Source: Oncomelania hupensis
Taxonomy: Eukaryota; Mollusca; Gastropoda; Littorinimorpha; Pomatiopsidae
Assembly: GCA_036898135.1 (NCBI GenBank)
Contig: CM072515.1
Span: 24,582,194-24,646,193 of the forward strand
Reading direction: 5' to 3'
Length of the DNA stretch: 64,000 nt
Part shown: in pieces, positions 25,207 through 33,904 of the stretch
Layout of the letters: the number at the start of each line of letters is the position of its first letter
How positions within the stretch are numbered: the stretch's first letter is position 1
Notes under the pieces: generated by a model
What the model was told of the DNA's origin: nothing
What the model saw: the letters and a program-made list of their open reading frames with translations, nothing else
The model's database searches: none
Translations under genes and position numbers: made by a program

Positions 25207-25960
25207 CACAAGTGCAAAGAATTATAATATTAAGATCACCATAGTTAAACAAATGGAAACTCCTGTTCTAGGTGCATACATCTATATATGTCACTCTATA
25301 TAGCTCGTCCCATGCTAAACAAAATCAATTAAAATATTAAAGCCCCCATAAAACACATCATGTATAGTAGTCTGTCGGTGGCAAACATACACCTAATGCT
25401 GGCAGGAAATTTAATTGCTAATGATTAGTACTGAAGCAGAGTATGGTTTATTTAATTTGGAATAAATTGTGAGTGATCCACCTCAGTGGGCCAATCGGGG
25501 GTTGAGCGTTCGCTTGGTGCACTGTTGGACCAGGTTCGAATCCTGTAGTGAGCATGATAAAAGTGGACACTTTTGACTGTCCATTTTAACAGTTTGATTG
25601 CTCTGGTGGTCCAGTGTTGATTTAGGTCCTTATCCCTCTTCTACTGGATAGTATCCCTGCCTGCCGTATATATAGCTAATGGTGGGTGTAGACGTGAAAA
25701 CTTCGATCAAGGTTAATTAATTAATTCTTTTGAGTGTTACACACATTTAACGTATTTCATGAAAAACGGCTTCCATGAAATATACGGATGTAGGCCTGTC
25801 AAAATAACCCGGTTCTGGACACCATTAGGCAATCCATTCATTCGTTGATTTTCGGGCAATACATTAATGCATGCGTGTTGAAGGCTAATTTTCTCATTTC
25901 TTTATCAGGAAACCCACCTCTCTTGCCGACCTTGCCGACATCCGTTGTTACATGCAGCAT
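8019..25960 (-). CDS. unrecognised nine-exon gene, Tyr/Pro/His-rich 316-residue protein, candidate ciliary protein
   Basis: I do not recognise this gene with confidence. Nine small exons join with matching phases into 316 codons plus TGA: 25,918-25,960; 24,188-24,335; 22,869-22,963; 22,183-22,377; 21,376-21,441; 20,044-20,190; 12,718-12,783; 11,106-11,223; 8,019-8,091. The product has no signal peptide, membrane segment or catalytic motif. It is basic and rich in Pro, Tyr, His and Trp in short extended motifs (RKYIPHNYGTYIDWVPHNQY, YIPDPKNPEYPAAEIWENNW, YPNYPLHFKHPHTF) and ends in an Ala/Lys helix (EEEAAAAKAAKAAKAAKR). This style is common in axonemal microtubule inner proteins, and length and style would allow a homologue of vertebrate TEPP/SPMIP8; that is only a guess. 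An RFX X-box-like site lies about 135 bp upstream. The exon 3/4 junction is uncertain, and the intron after exon 4 seems to start with GC. Poly(A) signal candidate at 7,595-7,600. Confidence 0.72.
9012..9260 (-). repeat. retroposon 3' end with (ACTTG)n tail
   Basis: On the minus strand an A/T-rich body ends in gaataaagcgcttttgacttgacttgacttg: poly(A)-like signal then a pentanucleotide tail. The layout parallels 27,343-27,610. Confidence 0.5.
9264..9555. repeat. 41-bp minisatellite, seven copies
   Basis: Unit gtagccaaagtatgtaaaaa plus caataacaatctcttaccaaa, nearly identical in seven tandem copies; the fifth has a 5-base internal duplication. Lies in the last intron of gene A. Confidence 0.95.
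9556..11105. other. last intron of gene A, nothing else recognised
   Basis: AT-rich sequence without a supported repeat family or exon. An open frame at 10,099-10,293 shows no protein-like pattern. Confidence 0.5.
11106..11223 (-). CDS. gene A exon 8
   Basis: Phase 1 to 2. Reads SYKQKEKSREAQVYIEEVKR then LETWKPATPLPLTIPVID. The acceptor is the second AG of tttgcagag and directly abuts a trinucleotide repeat that serves as the pyrimidine tract. Donor GTAGGC; without splicing a TAG would follow at once. Confidence 0.65.
11234..11400. repeat. (GTA)n turning into (CTA)n, self-complementary microsatellite
   Basis: About 35 AGT units, then a switch near 11,340 to about 18 ACT units, so the two halves can pair in a hairpin. 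It supplies the pyrimidine-rich stretch just before the exon 8 acceptor of gene A. Confidence 0.95.
11398..12420 (+). repeat. GACCTTGA-rich dispersed repeat, full-length copy
   Basis: Starts actagaatggcaaaacccat and ends tgcatgtgagtcaataaaa. Many copies of TGACCTTGACCTT. The same order recurs at 47,899-48,850 and partly at 15.0, 17.1, 38.6, 45.5 and 51.1 kb. Confidence 0.85.
12441..12501. repeat. (CT)n microsatellite with CTGT variants
   Basis: About 60 bases of CT with GTCT interruptions at its start. Confidence 0.95.
12718..12783 (-). CDS. gene A exon 7 (66 bp)
   Basis: Acceptor cgttacag, donor GTAAGG. In phase 1 it reads LHGHFVHQIPLYHFFHLALN P; the phase-0 frame has a stop. A LINE copy lies only 70 bp upstream of the acceptor. 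Confidence 0.55.
12865..14737 (-). mobile_element. non-LTR retrotransposon (LINE), 5'-truncated, copy 3
   Basis: Reverse-transcriptase half of a LINE. A 515-residue frame (13,135-14,682) carries ECENYRTISLISHPSKVLLK, EEQAGFRAGRSTTEQIFNLR, VFIDFNKAFDRVWHAALW, GVRQGCLLSPTLFNIFLERI and the catalytic FADD (in LRFADDIDGL). A frameshift near 13,101-13,135 separates the conserved C-terminal RRRGRPKKRWEDNIREWTGL. No endonuclease part. TGAATTATTATC flanks it at 12,853-12,864 and 14,738-14,749. Looks RTE-like, but clade needs a tree. Lies in an intron of gene A in the same orientation. Confidence 0.93.
14701..14735. repeat. hairpin at the 5' end of LINE copy 3
   Basis: gttgatttttc and gaaaaatcaac form a perfect 11-bp stem around 13 bases, right at the truncated 5' junction of the element. 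Confidence 0.8.
15045..15530 (+). repeat. GACCTTGA-rich repeat, 5' and middle part
   Basis: Same order of blocks as 11,760-12,250: aaaatgaccttgaccttcaa, the tctcccatagtttaaggtca block and ccatcttaccaagtttggtt. Confidence 0.8.
15670..17093 (+). repeat. 1.4-kb dispersed repeat, possible solo LTR, copy 1
   Basis: Aligns along its length to the inverse of 35,238-36,540: cacagcctgacattgtcaaa, agattccagtggaccacgga, agaaataaatgtgtgat, gcagagcccagcaacaata and end ccgtcaca. Contains AATAAA near 16,846. No coding pattern. It may start TGT and end ACA like an LTR, but the ends are not proven. Confidence 0.6.
15773..15904. repeat. tandem duplication, 66-bp unit, two copies
   Basis: ctggccgattcaggcaaagc and what follows is repeated exactly 66 bases later. 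Inside the possible LTR copy 1 only. Confidence 0.95.
17096..17250 (+). repeat. 3' end of a GACCTTGA-rich repeat
   Basis: acagagggacggacgaaatt, then ttggactcatctcgcacgga and gtgagtgaataaaa, as in other 3' ends. Directly abuts the 1.4-kb repeat, which may have split one original copy. Confidence 0.7.
17590..17860 (-). repeat. GCGCTTTTCCAGCTC-type dispersed repeat
   Basis: Complement of the order seen at 28,316-28,620: ends tcgaaaagcgctataaaaaa plus (AATC)n; contains gatcctgacgctcatgtcc. Confidence 0.65.
18585..18650 (+). repeat. 3' end of the variable-tail retroposon
   Basis: cctgattcggctcttggcag and tccgctggaccctataagca followed by a short TATC tail. Confidence 0.6.
19017..19752 (-). mobile_element. 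LINE 3' fragment, copy 4, with 13-bp target-site duplication
   Basis: Open 235-residue frame at 19,027-19,734 (YGMEISAEK-type region to the C-terminus) without a stop or frameshift: the best-preserved copy of this stretch. TATCC tail at its 3' end; TCAGTCCAGTTGC at 19,004-19,016 and 19,753-19,765. Confidence 0.92.
20044..20190 (-). CDS. gene A exon 6
   Basis: Phase 1 on both sides. Acceptor ctgttttcag, donor GTAAGT. Reads TYQRSNREWLLDPGLSTQLR then ATSEEEITHTMLYGKGRP. A 5S-like SINE begins about 40 bp upstream of the acceptor. Confidence 0.72.
20228..20575 (-). repeat. 5S-like SINE, copy 1
   Basis: Minus strand contains GGTTAGTACTTGGATG, the internal promoter region of 5S rRNA, preceded by GAGCACTCGC as in copy 2 and followed by a shared body that ends in gaccttTacc-type sequence. 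Holds an 11-mer tandem run (20,505-20,541). Confidence 0.65.
20900..21375. other. intron of gene A, nothing recognised
   Basis: No repeat or exon that I can support. Confidence 0.4.
21376..21441 (-). CDS. gene A exon 5 (66 bp)
   Basis: Acceptor ttcttttag, donor GTAAGG. All three frames are open, so phase (1 to 1) is fixed only by its neighbours; it then reads PSNAVPQSLESGDHSKQQKG I. Confidence 0.5.
22101..22136. repeat. 10-bp perfect hairpin
   Basis: CTGAGACTAG and CTAGTCTCAG around 16 bases, just inside the intron after exon 4 of gene A. Confidence 0.7.
22183..22377 (-). CDS. gene A exon 4
   Basis: Phase 1 on both sides. Acceptor catttcatcttcag. Reads YPNYPLHFKHPHTFSTGHGS then KHYIDDLHPSDKKYKCKPPY EWPQ. 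The phase needed by exon 5 is met by a GC donor (CAAG then GCAACG); a weaker GT option lies 27 bases further on. An alternative acceptor would end the exon at 22,358. Confidence 0.65.
22869..22963 (-). CDS. gene A exon 3
   Basis: Phase 2 to 1. Acceptor ctacttcag. Reads GPDWSSRLRYIPDPKNPEYP then AAEIWENNWR. I chose donor GTATGC at 22,863-22,868 because it fits the phase of the good exon 4 acceptor; a donor at 22,841-22,846 would extend the exon by 22 bases. Confidence 0.65.
22970..24187. other. intron of gene A with short simple repeats only
   Basis: AT-rich; a short CA run at 24,076-24,094. No exon or repeat family recognised. Confidence 0.5.
24188..24335 (-). CDS. gene A exon 2
   Basis: Phase 1 to 2. 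Acceptor catgtag, donor GTGAGT. Reads RERRHFPELQNTHSRPIYKP then RGRKYIPHNYGTYIDWVPHN, clearly protein-like. Confidence 0.75.
25168..25201. repeat. (CA)n microsatellite
   Basis: Seventeen CA units in the first intron of gene A. Confidence 0.95.
25480..25720 (+). repeat. tRNA-derived SINE
   Basis: Box A-like ggccaatcgggggttgagcg and a perfect box B GGTTCGAATCC at 25,533-25,543, then a body ending in TTAATTAATTAATTC. First intron of gene A. Confidence 0.65.
25918..25960 (-). CDS. gene A exon 1 (start codon)
   Basis: MLHVTTDVGKVGKR plus one base. ATG at 25,958-25,960 with A at -3; donor GTGGGT. The single leftover G joins AG of exon 2 to give Glu. It sits in a short GC-richer stretch that suits a promoter-proximal exon. 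Confidence 0.6.
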
Positions 25961-26093
25961 GGTTGGTGCTAAGCAAATACCTCGCTCTCTAGTCCTCGTA
26001 CAAACTAAAAACTATGATCGAAAGCCCCAGCCGCTCGTGTTTACACTGCGTAACCGCCTATGGCGCAGCCATATTGTTCCACGTGACCAAGCT

Positions 26094-26107
26094 GTTGCTA
26101 GGGCTGC
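26094..26107 (-). promoter_or_regulatory. RFX X-box-like motif upstream of gene A
   Basis: Minus-strand GCAGCCCTAGCAAC resembles the imperfect inverted repeat bound by RFX factors (GTNRCC, spacer, RGYAAC) with one mismatch in the left half. It is about 135 bp upstream of the ATG, the usual distance for ciliary-gene X-boxes. Confidence 0.4.
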
Positions 26108-27280
26108 AGTGCTGCATGGTTCGCTTTAGCCTGCTCTATTTGAGAATGTCTTTTTCATTTTAAAGCATTGTGTCTTTAAGTTTGGCTCAAAAGCCACATT
26201 TTATTCAAATTGGAACGTGTTTGAACAAGGAAAATCGGCCATTGAAGTATTTATATTTGAACAGTGACAATTCATCGGTCCCCATGAATACAACCATTTT
26301 GATAATTTTACCAGTGTTAGAAACCGAAAGTGCTGCAGTCAGCTGCAACCTCCTGCATTAAATAATGATATTTTAAAACAGACTTATATCTAGACAAGAA
26401 GAAGAAGCAGAACAAGAAGAACAAGAACAAGAACTGAAAGAGCAAGAAGAAGAAGAAGAAGAAGAAGAAGAAGAAGAAGAAGAAGAAAACACAGTTAAAA
26501 CTAAACTTAGAAACAGCTAGACCTCGTTAACAATTCAGCCTTGTGATGACAAAACAATTAAGTAAGTTTTTAATTTCTTCTTCTTATTTGTTGAAAAAGT
26601 TATGTCGGCTTTAAATTGTTTCTTTTTTTTCTCTTCGATCTTTCTTTGCTTTTCTGTTTCTCTTTCTTTCATACTTAATTCTTCATTTCTTATTTTTCTT
26701 TGCCTTACCTTTCTTTTCTTTTCTTTCTTCCTTTATTTTCTGTTTCTTTCTTTTTAAAAAAAAAAAGGGATGTATTTGTACATCCTGCTTGATAAATATA
26801 GCACGTGAATATCCGGTGTTCTATAGCAGATTACGAGATCCAGACAAGCAAGTCATCAAATCACAGACAGAAGAAGTATAAAAGCCTTCTATCAAGACAA
26901 AAAATGTCGATTTTCTGACAAACTAAGGTCGAGGGACTTACTTTGTTTTTGTCACCACGCGGCAAAACACAATAATTACAGCACTCCCCTGTGTCAGATC
27001 GGGTTTATTTATGGGTATGGAACTAAAAGATAAATGACTAAAAAAATCTGCAGTAGGTTACAGTCATGGTGGTAATGACAGCAAGCGTAGTGAAACTTGG
27101 TCCCAATAGTTACATTAATTAGTAGACTAGCTATTCATCACACTGCGTAGCTGAGATTAGCCAAGGTTTGACTCGAACGTAAGCCTCGGCTACTTTCAAC
27201 AACGCAGTGCGGTTACTAGTTGGAATCGACTGGACCGGTTGTTTTTAACGTTGGCAATTAAATGATACTAGGTAGCAACA
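26108..27280. other. spacer between genes A and B
   Basis: Holds AAG-rich (26,395-26,487) and pyrimidine-rich (26,620-26,755) stretches. No gene recognised. Confidence 0.5.
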
Positions 27281-27284
27281 TACA

Positions 27285-28037
27285 ATCAACACAAGCATTC
27301 AAAAAGGCCCTCAAAACCCACCTCTTCAAACTGCATTATTCAATTCAATTCAATTCAATTCAACAAATCTTTATTACCTCTTACAAGGAATTATGACAGG
27401 CACTTGATCACTAAAATAAAACAAATAAAAATGAAAATAAAAATAAAATGCAAGTAAAAAAATTAAACATAGTATAAAGTAATATTTGTTTAAAATCTTT
27501 ACAACATGTAGAATACGATTATATATGGACAAACAAATACACACCCACACTATTAATTTATGTAGTAAAATTATGTAATTAAAAATGTAAAACAAATTCT
27601 CACAGAAGAGGCTATTCCCTCCAATCACTCAGATTGATTTGTATCCCGCCGCCATTCTCTCATCTTTTGTCTATGTCTGATCCGTAATTGTATACACGGC
27701 TGTAAATATTTATACTGTTTTTCTTCCTGGGCCTAACCGGGCATATAAATAGCTGTGAATAGGTTTTTGCTATTCTATTTCTGTCTTTTTTGTCATTTGT
27801 GCACATAGTTGTAAATAGTCTATTTCGGTCTTTTTTTGTAATTTATGTACATAGTTGTAAATAGTCTGTACCTTTACTGTTCCGTCTTTGGTGTATTGTA
27901 GCAAAAGTGATGTTTTATCGAGTGCATGTATTTATATGTAATGATTATATGTAATGACTATGTAAAGCGTGGTGAGTCTGGTCATAGGCTGGAGTACCCG
28001 CTATATAAAAATCCGTTATTATTATTATTATTATTAT
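27285..28037 (+). mobile_element. CR1/L2-like LINE 3' end
   Basis: Starts with coding for STFKKALKTHLFKLHY-like sequence (aagcattcaaaaaggccctc), the usual LINE ORF2 end, then a T-rich 3' UTR ending cccgctatataaaaatccgt and (TTA)n. Split by the insertion at 27,343-27,610. Confidence 0.6.
27343..27610 (-). mobile_element. retroposon 3' end with (TTGAA)n tail
   Basis: On the minus strand, AT-rich body, then aataaagatttgttgaattg and (AATTG) units. It interrupts the LINE 3' end. Confidence 0.55.
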
Positions 28038-28315
28038 AGTAGAAAAACGTGCAAACCAAATTGTATACAAACGATGCACAATAATCTGCCCACCCACAAG
28101 TGAGTGGATACCTGGTTCAAATGATGTAGCCTGTAAGTTATTCAGGAAAAAGAAAGCAAGAGAAGAGTAGATTACACACCGCAAGAAGCTCTCCTTGAAA
28201 AAAAGCGAGGTCGCGAAAGCCTTTCCCTCTCCTACGACAGAAAAGCTTCTGAGAAAAACTGTACATATAAGCTTATAGGCCTATATATTATATATTTTTA
28301 AAAAAATCATTTAAT

Positions 28316-28620
28316 CATTCTTTTATAGCGCTTTTCCAGCTCAAGAGCTGCTCAAGGCGCTGGCCGATAGAGAATCTTACTCAAACCTCCTGAGGCGCCC
28401 ACCTGCAACATTTGGGCGCATAGTCTGACGCCTAGACGACTGAGCACAACCCTGGACTATAGGGGATGGGGAGAAGGGATTAGTGCGTGCTGGATGTATA
28501 TTTGTAACCGGCACTCACGCATCTGGGACATGAGCGTCAGGATCTTTAAAGTCCATGCGATGAAGTGCGTGCGAGCACAGACTAGACCTCGGTTTATACT
28601 CTCATCCGAAGGAGTAAGTT
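28316..28620 (+). repeat. GCGCTTTTCCAGCTC-type dispersed repeat
   Basis: Starts tatagcgcttttccagctca and ends agacctcggtttatactctc; related copies at 31,640, 32,905 and (inverse) 17,590. Confidence 0.7.
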
Positions 28621-28731
28621 TAAAAATGACATTGATAGGCCTATCATAGTCCACTCTGTAGTCTTCATTATAATAAAGCGTTCTCCAAATAAAGGACCAA
28701 TGTTCTGTTTTCGAGCTGCGCCAATTAATGT

Positions 28732-29100
28732 TTACTCTTTGTCCAAAAACACAACAACAAGAAAAAAGGTGTTCACCGTAAAGAACAAAGCGAAAAATAG
28801 CTTGTCCAACCGTGTGGCTGTCACCCAACGCCTACAACGACTTGTATTTGTGGCGTCACTATCTGCTACCTCCGACGTCATCATGCAGCCTGATTCTGAC
28901 GTCAAAAAGTGACGCAAGGCGCCCGTTTTGTCGACGTCTAGAGGTGCGTTGTCTCCAAATGGCGCGACTTTGAAAGGAGAGGGGTTACGAGGGCGGACTG
29001 TAGCACTGCTTAGAGGTCTGGACCAGGTCGTCTTGGAGAGGGGTCGTGCTGTTGGTGTTCTGCTGTTGGTTTTAGTCTCGGTCTGGATTGTTTCCTCCGA
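28732..29100 (-). CDS. Cys-loop channel exon 6 (M3-M4 loop, M4, stop)
   Basis: 122 codons and TAA at 28,732-28,734; acceptor tgtgtttcag. Low-complexity Ser/Thr/Arg/Pro loop, then WVTATRLDKLFFALFFTVNT running into M4 and ending DKE. An ATTAAA-type poly(A) signal may lie at 28,310-28,315. Confidence 0.9.
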   Translation of the reverse strand, partial: SEETIQTETKTNSRTPTARPLSKTTWSRPLSSATVRPRNPSPFKVAPFGDNAPLDVDKTGALRHFLTSESGCMMTSEVADSDATNTSRCRRWVTATRLDKLFFALFFTVNTFFLVVVFLDKE

Positions 29101-29222
29101 CTGAAACACAAATATTAACCACTGATACAATTACAGACTACACCACCAAAATGGTCAATACATTATTTTAAAAAATATATAAAATAAATGGCAGTGAGGT
29201 GGGAGTGCCTACAATACAGTTT

Positions 29223-29258
<36 letters not shown>

Positions 29259-32200
29259 ATACACAATGAAAAACACCGTTGAAGTGGAAATGTCATAGGC
29301 TTGCTGATGCTAGCAGTGGCGTTGCTAGGGATTTGGGGGCCCGGGGGGCTTGGCCTCTTTGGGGACCCGTGCATTTTGACATTCGACATCATGACATGAG
29401 ATAATGTACTTAAAAAATATATAAGTCTAAATTCACTAACTTATATAACAACGTGAATACCAAGATTACATGGCTGTGGCGTAATATTTAATATTTATTG
29501 TTAAAAAAAAAAAATTCGCACACACCTTTGGGGGCCCCCCTCAAGTGGGGGCCCAGGGGGACTTTCGAATTTGGACCCCCCCCCCCCCCCCCCCGCTCCC
29601 TCCATCCCCTAGCTACGCCACTGGATGCTAGTACCATCATCATTGTGGACTTTGCTTAGGCCTTATACAGTGTTTGTTTTGTATTTTGCTAGAAACGTGC
29701 CTGCTGCATGCAGGGTCCTTTATCTGCGTTTTCAGCACATAGAATAGCGAGCAAACACACACGCAGTGCACACCATCCGCCACTCTGTCAGTCAGTACCT
29801 TGTTCAATGGTCAGCACTTAGCCCTGTTTAACAGAGATTGCCATAGAAAACTAACGACGACGTCGACGACGACGACGAAGAAGAAGAAGAAGAAGAAGAA
29901 GAAGAAGAAGAAGAAGAAGAAGAAGAAGAAGAAGAAGAAGAAGAAGAAGAAGAAGAATGATCCTAACCTTTGTTTACAAGGACAGAGTTTCCGAACAATG
30001 GATGATCATTTAGAACAGAAAAAAAATAACTGAGTGATCCAAGGAAGATTTGCCACACTGCCTTCACCTTATCGTGGCAGTATAAGGCACATTGTTCACA
30101 TATTGTTAACTTTGAATGGAAATCTTTATTGGAAACACCCTGAGCTACTAGTTCCTATTCTACCCTAACCTTAGCGTCCTGCTCTTTGTGGTACAGGTTC
30201 ATGACGAAGATGGTAGCCAGGAAGACCAGCAGACTTTGACCGATGACCCCTAGCAACAGCTTCATGGACATAGGGACACTGTCCAGTCCTCGAGGCATAA
30301 TCTCCGTGAAGTAAGTGACAAATACCGATGTAGACACGAAGATGGACACCAGAAACGATACCTAAAAAGTGGAGACACTCAGCAGTCAAAACAGATTAAA
30401 TGCACGCGTGTATCGTGATCTATCGTGGGAAGCGTGCTATATTCTGAACGTTAGGGGTATGGAATGTGATGTGCACCAGCAGAAAATCTTCAACAAATTG
30501 TTTACCCTTTGAATCAATCTGGTGTCAATCAGTTTGGCTCACCCGACGACGACGATCAAGACGATGATAGAATTCTTTTGGAAATGGGTCATTTGATTTT
30601 CAGCAAGCCCGGCCGATAAAACTGCCGAGCTGAGATCATAGCAAAATGGCCGTCTGTGTCTATGCCATTAGAAAATGGAAGATAGATATTTCCTATTAAT
30701 CCCCGACTCCCAGGACGATATCTCATGAAAATTATATCCAAAATGCTATCATGAAACTCCAAGTTCTCTCTCTTTCGGCCAGATAACTTCCTCCCTGTGT
30801 TTTGCACACCGATGATAAAATATGCCTGCGACTACAACCATGATGATGATGACGATGATGACGACGATGATGATAATAATAATATGATGGCAATGCCGAT
30901 GATAATAATAATGCGATGATGATGGTAATTGATGATGATGATGATGACGACGACGATGAATGATGATAATGATGAAGAGGAGGAGGAGGATGTACCTTTT
31001 CTCCCGACTGTATAGGAATGAGGAAGACGAGGCTGTTCAGGTATGACGTCAGAACCATTGGCATGATGAGGCATGACGTGTAAAATGACGTCTTACGCTT
31101 CAGCGTTACAAATAATTTTGGCACAGGAACTTCAAAAGATGTCATCACCGTGCTGTCCACCTACAACGTATACAGGTCTGCGGATGATGGTCAATATAAT
31201 TTTTTTTCCCCATGTAGAGTTCTTTCGAAGCCAATAAAGAATCTGTTATTATGCCTAATATGTCAGGATCTGGTACAACATATTTGTCGTCATAGCTGTT
31301 GTCGTCATAGCTGTTGTCGTAATAGCTGTTGTCATAATTACTCATCATCATCATCGTCGTCATATTATATGTGTAGTCCTACGAGGTCCGTTTTCCTTGG
31401 TTGGCGTTATTCAGCAACCTAGTCACTTGGTTACCAGTTAAACATATATAATAACTATTAATTAAGTTACTCGCTGACTGACTCATTGACTCGAGGTTAC
31501 TAACATTGTTTTCAGACAGTCAATACAGGGTGGAAACAGCGTTCCTAGGGACTAAAAGACACCAGTGGGAGTATAATTAGCTAGCTATATTTATTTATTT
31601 ATTTATTAGTTCCCACATGTTTTTGTTTATTTATGCAAACGTTGTTATATCGCGCTTTATCAGCTCCAGAGCTGACGCCCAGACAACTGAGCCAAACCTG
31701 GGCAACCGGGTTTAGGGGAGAAGAAACCTAGTGGTTGCTGGCTGTGTTTGTGTGGCTGGCGTTCACCCGTCTAGGAAATGGGGGCCAGGATCTTTCAAGT
31801 CCGTGCAATGGAAAGCGTTAATAATTTATATATTTAAGTTTGCTACTTCGATTTCTATAATTAGATAGTTATTTAAATAGATACCTTGAGAAGTGTCCAG
31901 TCGGAGTCCAATGACAAAGCTCTGTCCATCGCTTTATTAATGTTACTGTAGGTGAGATTGGGGGTGACGAAGTAGGATAAAGTGGTCACCACTAGCGAGC
32001 AGTGCTGGGTGTCGTAAGGAAAGTGCGAGTGGTTAAGGTCGCAGGAGAGCAACACTTTCTTGGAGACCTAGAAAGAGAACAAGATGGCAAGCCATTCAAA
32101 TGTATTTCCACACACAAGGACATATAGCGGACAAAAAAGCATTTTCAAATGTGTTAATTTTATTTGCAGATAGACCGACTTTTGGCTCGTTATAGTTCCC

Positions 32201-33497
32201 AACAATTTCAAAGATAATATCTGGAGGGAAAAAAAGAGAGAAGAGTCTATACCGTTTGTTATCAAAGGCATACTGGGTGTTATTTATCTGTTGCACCTAC
32301 TGTACTCTTGAAACGATTCTCAGTCTGGCCATACATGGGTGGAGTCGGAAATCGTGATGATGAATCTTTGCATACAGCTACACTGGAGCTTCTCTCTAGC
32401 TCCTGCTGCGCGGGACTCTATACACTACTTGGCCGCGTCAGTGTCTCCCGAGTAATGAAAGTCAATGTCACGGGTTTTCAGAGAGCTTTTCAAACAGCTC
32501 TTGAAGCATTTCTTTTGCCCCAGCACAGGGTTCTTTCCTTCGCACAGTTCACCGTATAATACACAACACGGTAGAGTGAACTGTACACGTAACATGTAAG
32601 TAGATAGTCCACAAGAAAGGCCTACCTGCAAACTCAGAGTACCATTACTGTAAACAGCCACGGCATGGGTGTCGGTCAGCGGGTTGCTGTAGTCCTCGGC
32701 AGCGTTAAGGATCATGATACTGGGTATCCAGGTTAAATCAGCCGACATTTCCACGAAGCTCACACCGTCGTAGTCCTTGGGGTCCCAGGTTAAGGTGACG
32801 TCACGCCAGGCGACGGAGAAGTGCAAGTCCGCCGCCATGGTCTGGCGAGCGTCGTCCACGTTTACAGTTGGTGCCAGAGTAACCTATGAATTGTTCTTAT
32901 AAATATTTTTTCCAACTTAAACAGCTTCTCAAAGCGCTGGTCAAAAACTGGGTCAAGTCGCCCAAGGCGCCAACTTGCCGCAACCTCCCAAGCCCCGGAC
33001 AACTGAGCGATTGTGAACAGCCGAGGGAGGGAACATAAGATCAATGTTGTTTGCTGGGGGTGTTTCTGTATACTAGCACTCACACGTGAGGATCAGGATC
33101 TTTAAAATCCGTGCGATGTAATGCATGCGTGCACAGATCAGACCTCGGTTTACACCCTCGTCCGAAAGGCGTATGAGTGAAAAGAAATGGAGGTTCATAA
33201 AGAAATAATATTAGGCTATGCCAATGTTATCTTACTCCGCAGCTGACTTGCTATGCCACATTAACGTTATGAGGGTCACCAATGATATCTCTCATACATG
33301 TATGAGTATGCATCATGGATAAATGAACCATCTTACATGAAGTTGCAGGTTTGTCAAGCTGCTTGTCATGGATATTTCACAGAAAATAGAGTCAGGCTCT
33401 TACGCTTCTTAAGATTATTTTTCCCACGGCAATATAATAATATATAAGATCTAGATATATAATAATAGCACATTACAGCAAATGAGATTTGGCACTA

Positions 33498-33530
<33 letters not shown>

Positions 33531-33581
33531 GTGTAATGGCACCTGGTAATAGCGATGATGATAATGATTATGACGATGATT

Positions 33582-33613
<32 letters not shown>

Positions 33614-33863
33614 GTTTAAGACGACGACGACGATGATGATGACGATGATGATGATAATGATGATGATGATGTTGATGATCCAAAAATAAGAACGAAACAC
33701 CTACGTTAATATCTACAACAACCTTCGCCCTGGGGGAATCTGGCACAACGGTCCCTGGAGCAACTTTGTTGACAACAGTTGGTTGTTGCAGCAGATATTC
33801 ATGCAAGCGTGCTGTGGCCAACAGTCTTTGGATGCTAGCATTCTCAATTTCTGCAGCGACAGC

Positions 33864-33904
<41 letters not shown>

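Noticed and set aside
25845..26129. 94-codon plus-strand frame over the gene A promoter
   Set aside because: Antisense to exon 1 of gene A and without any protein-like pattern; explained by the GC-richer sequence.
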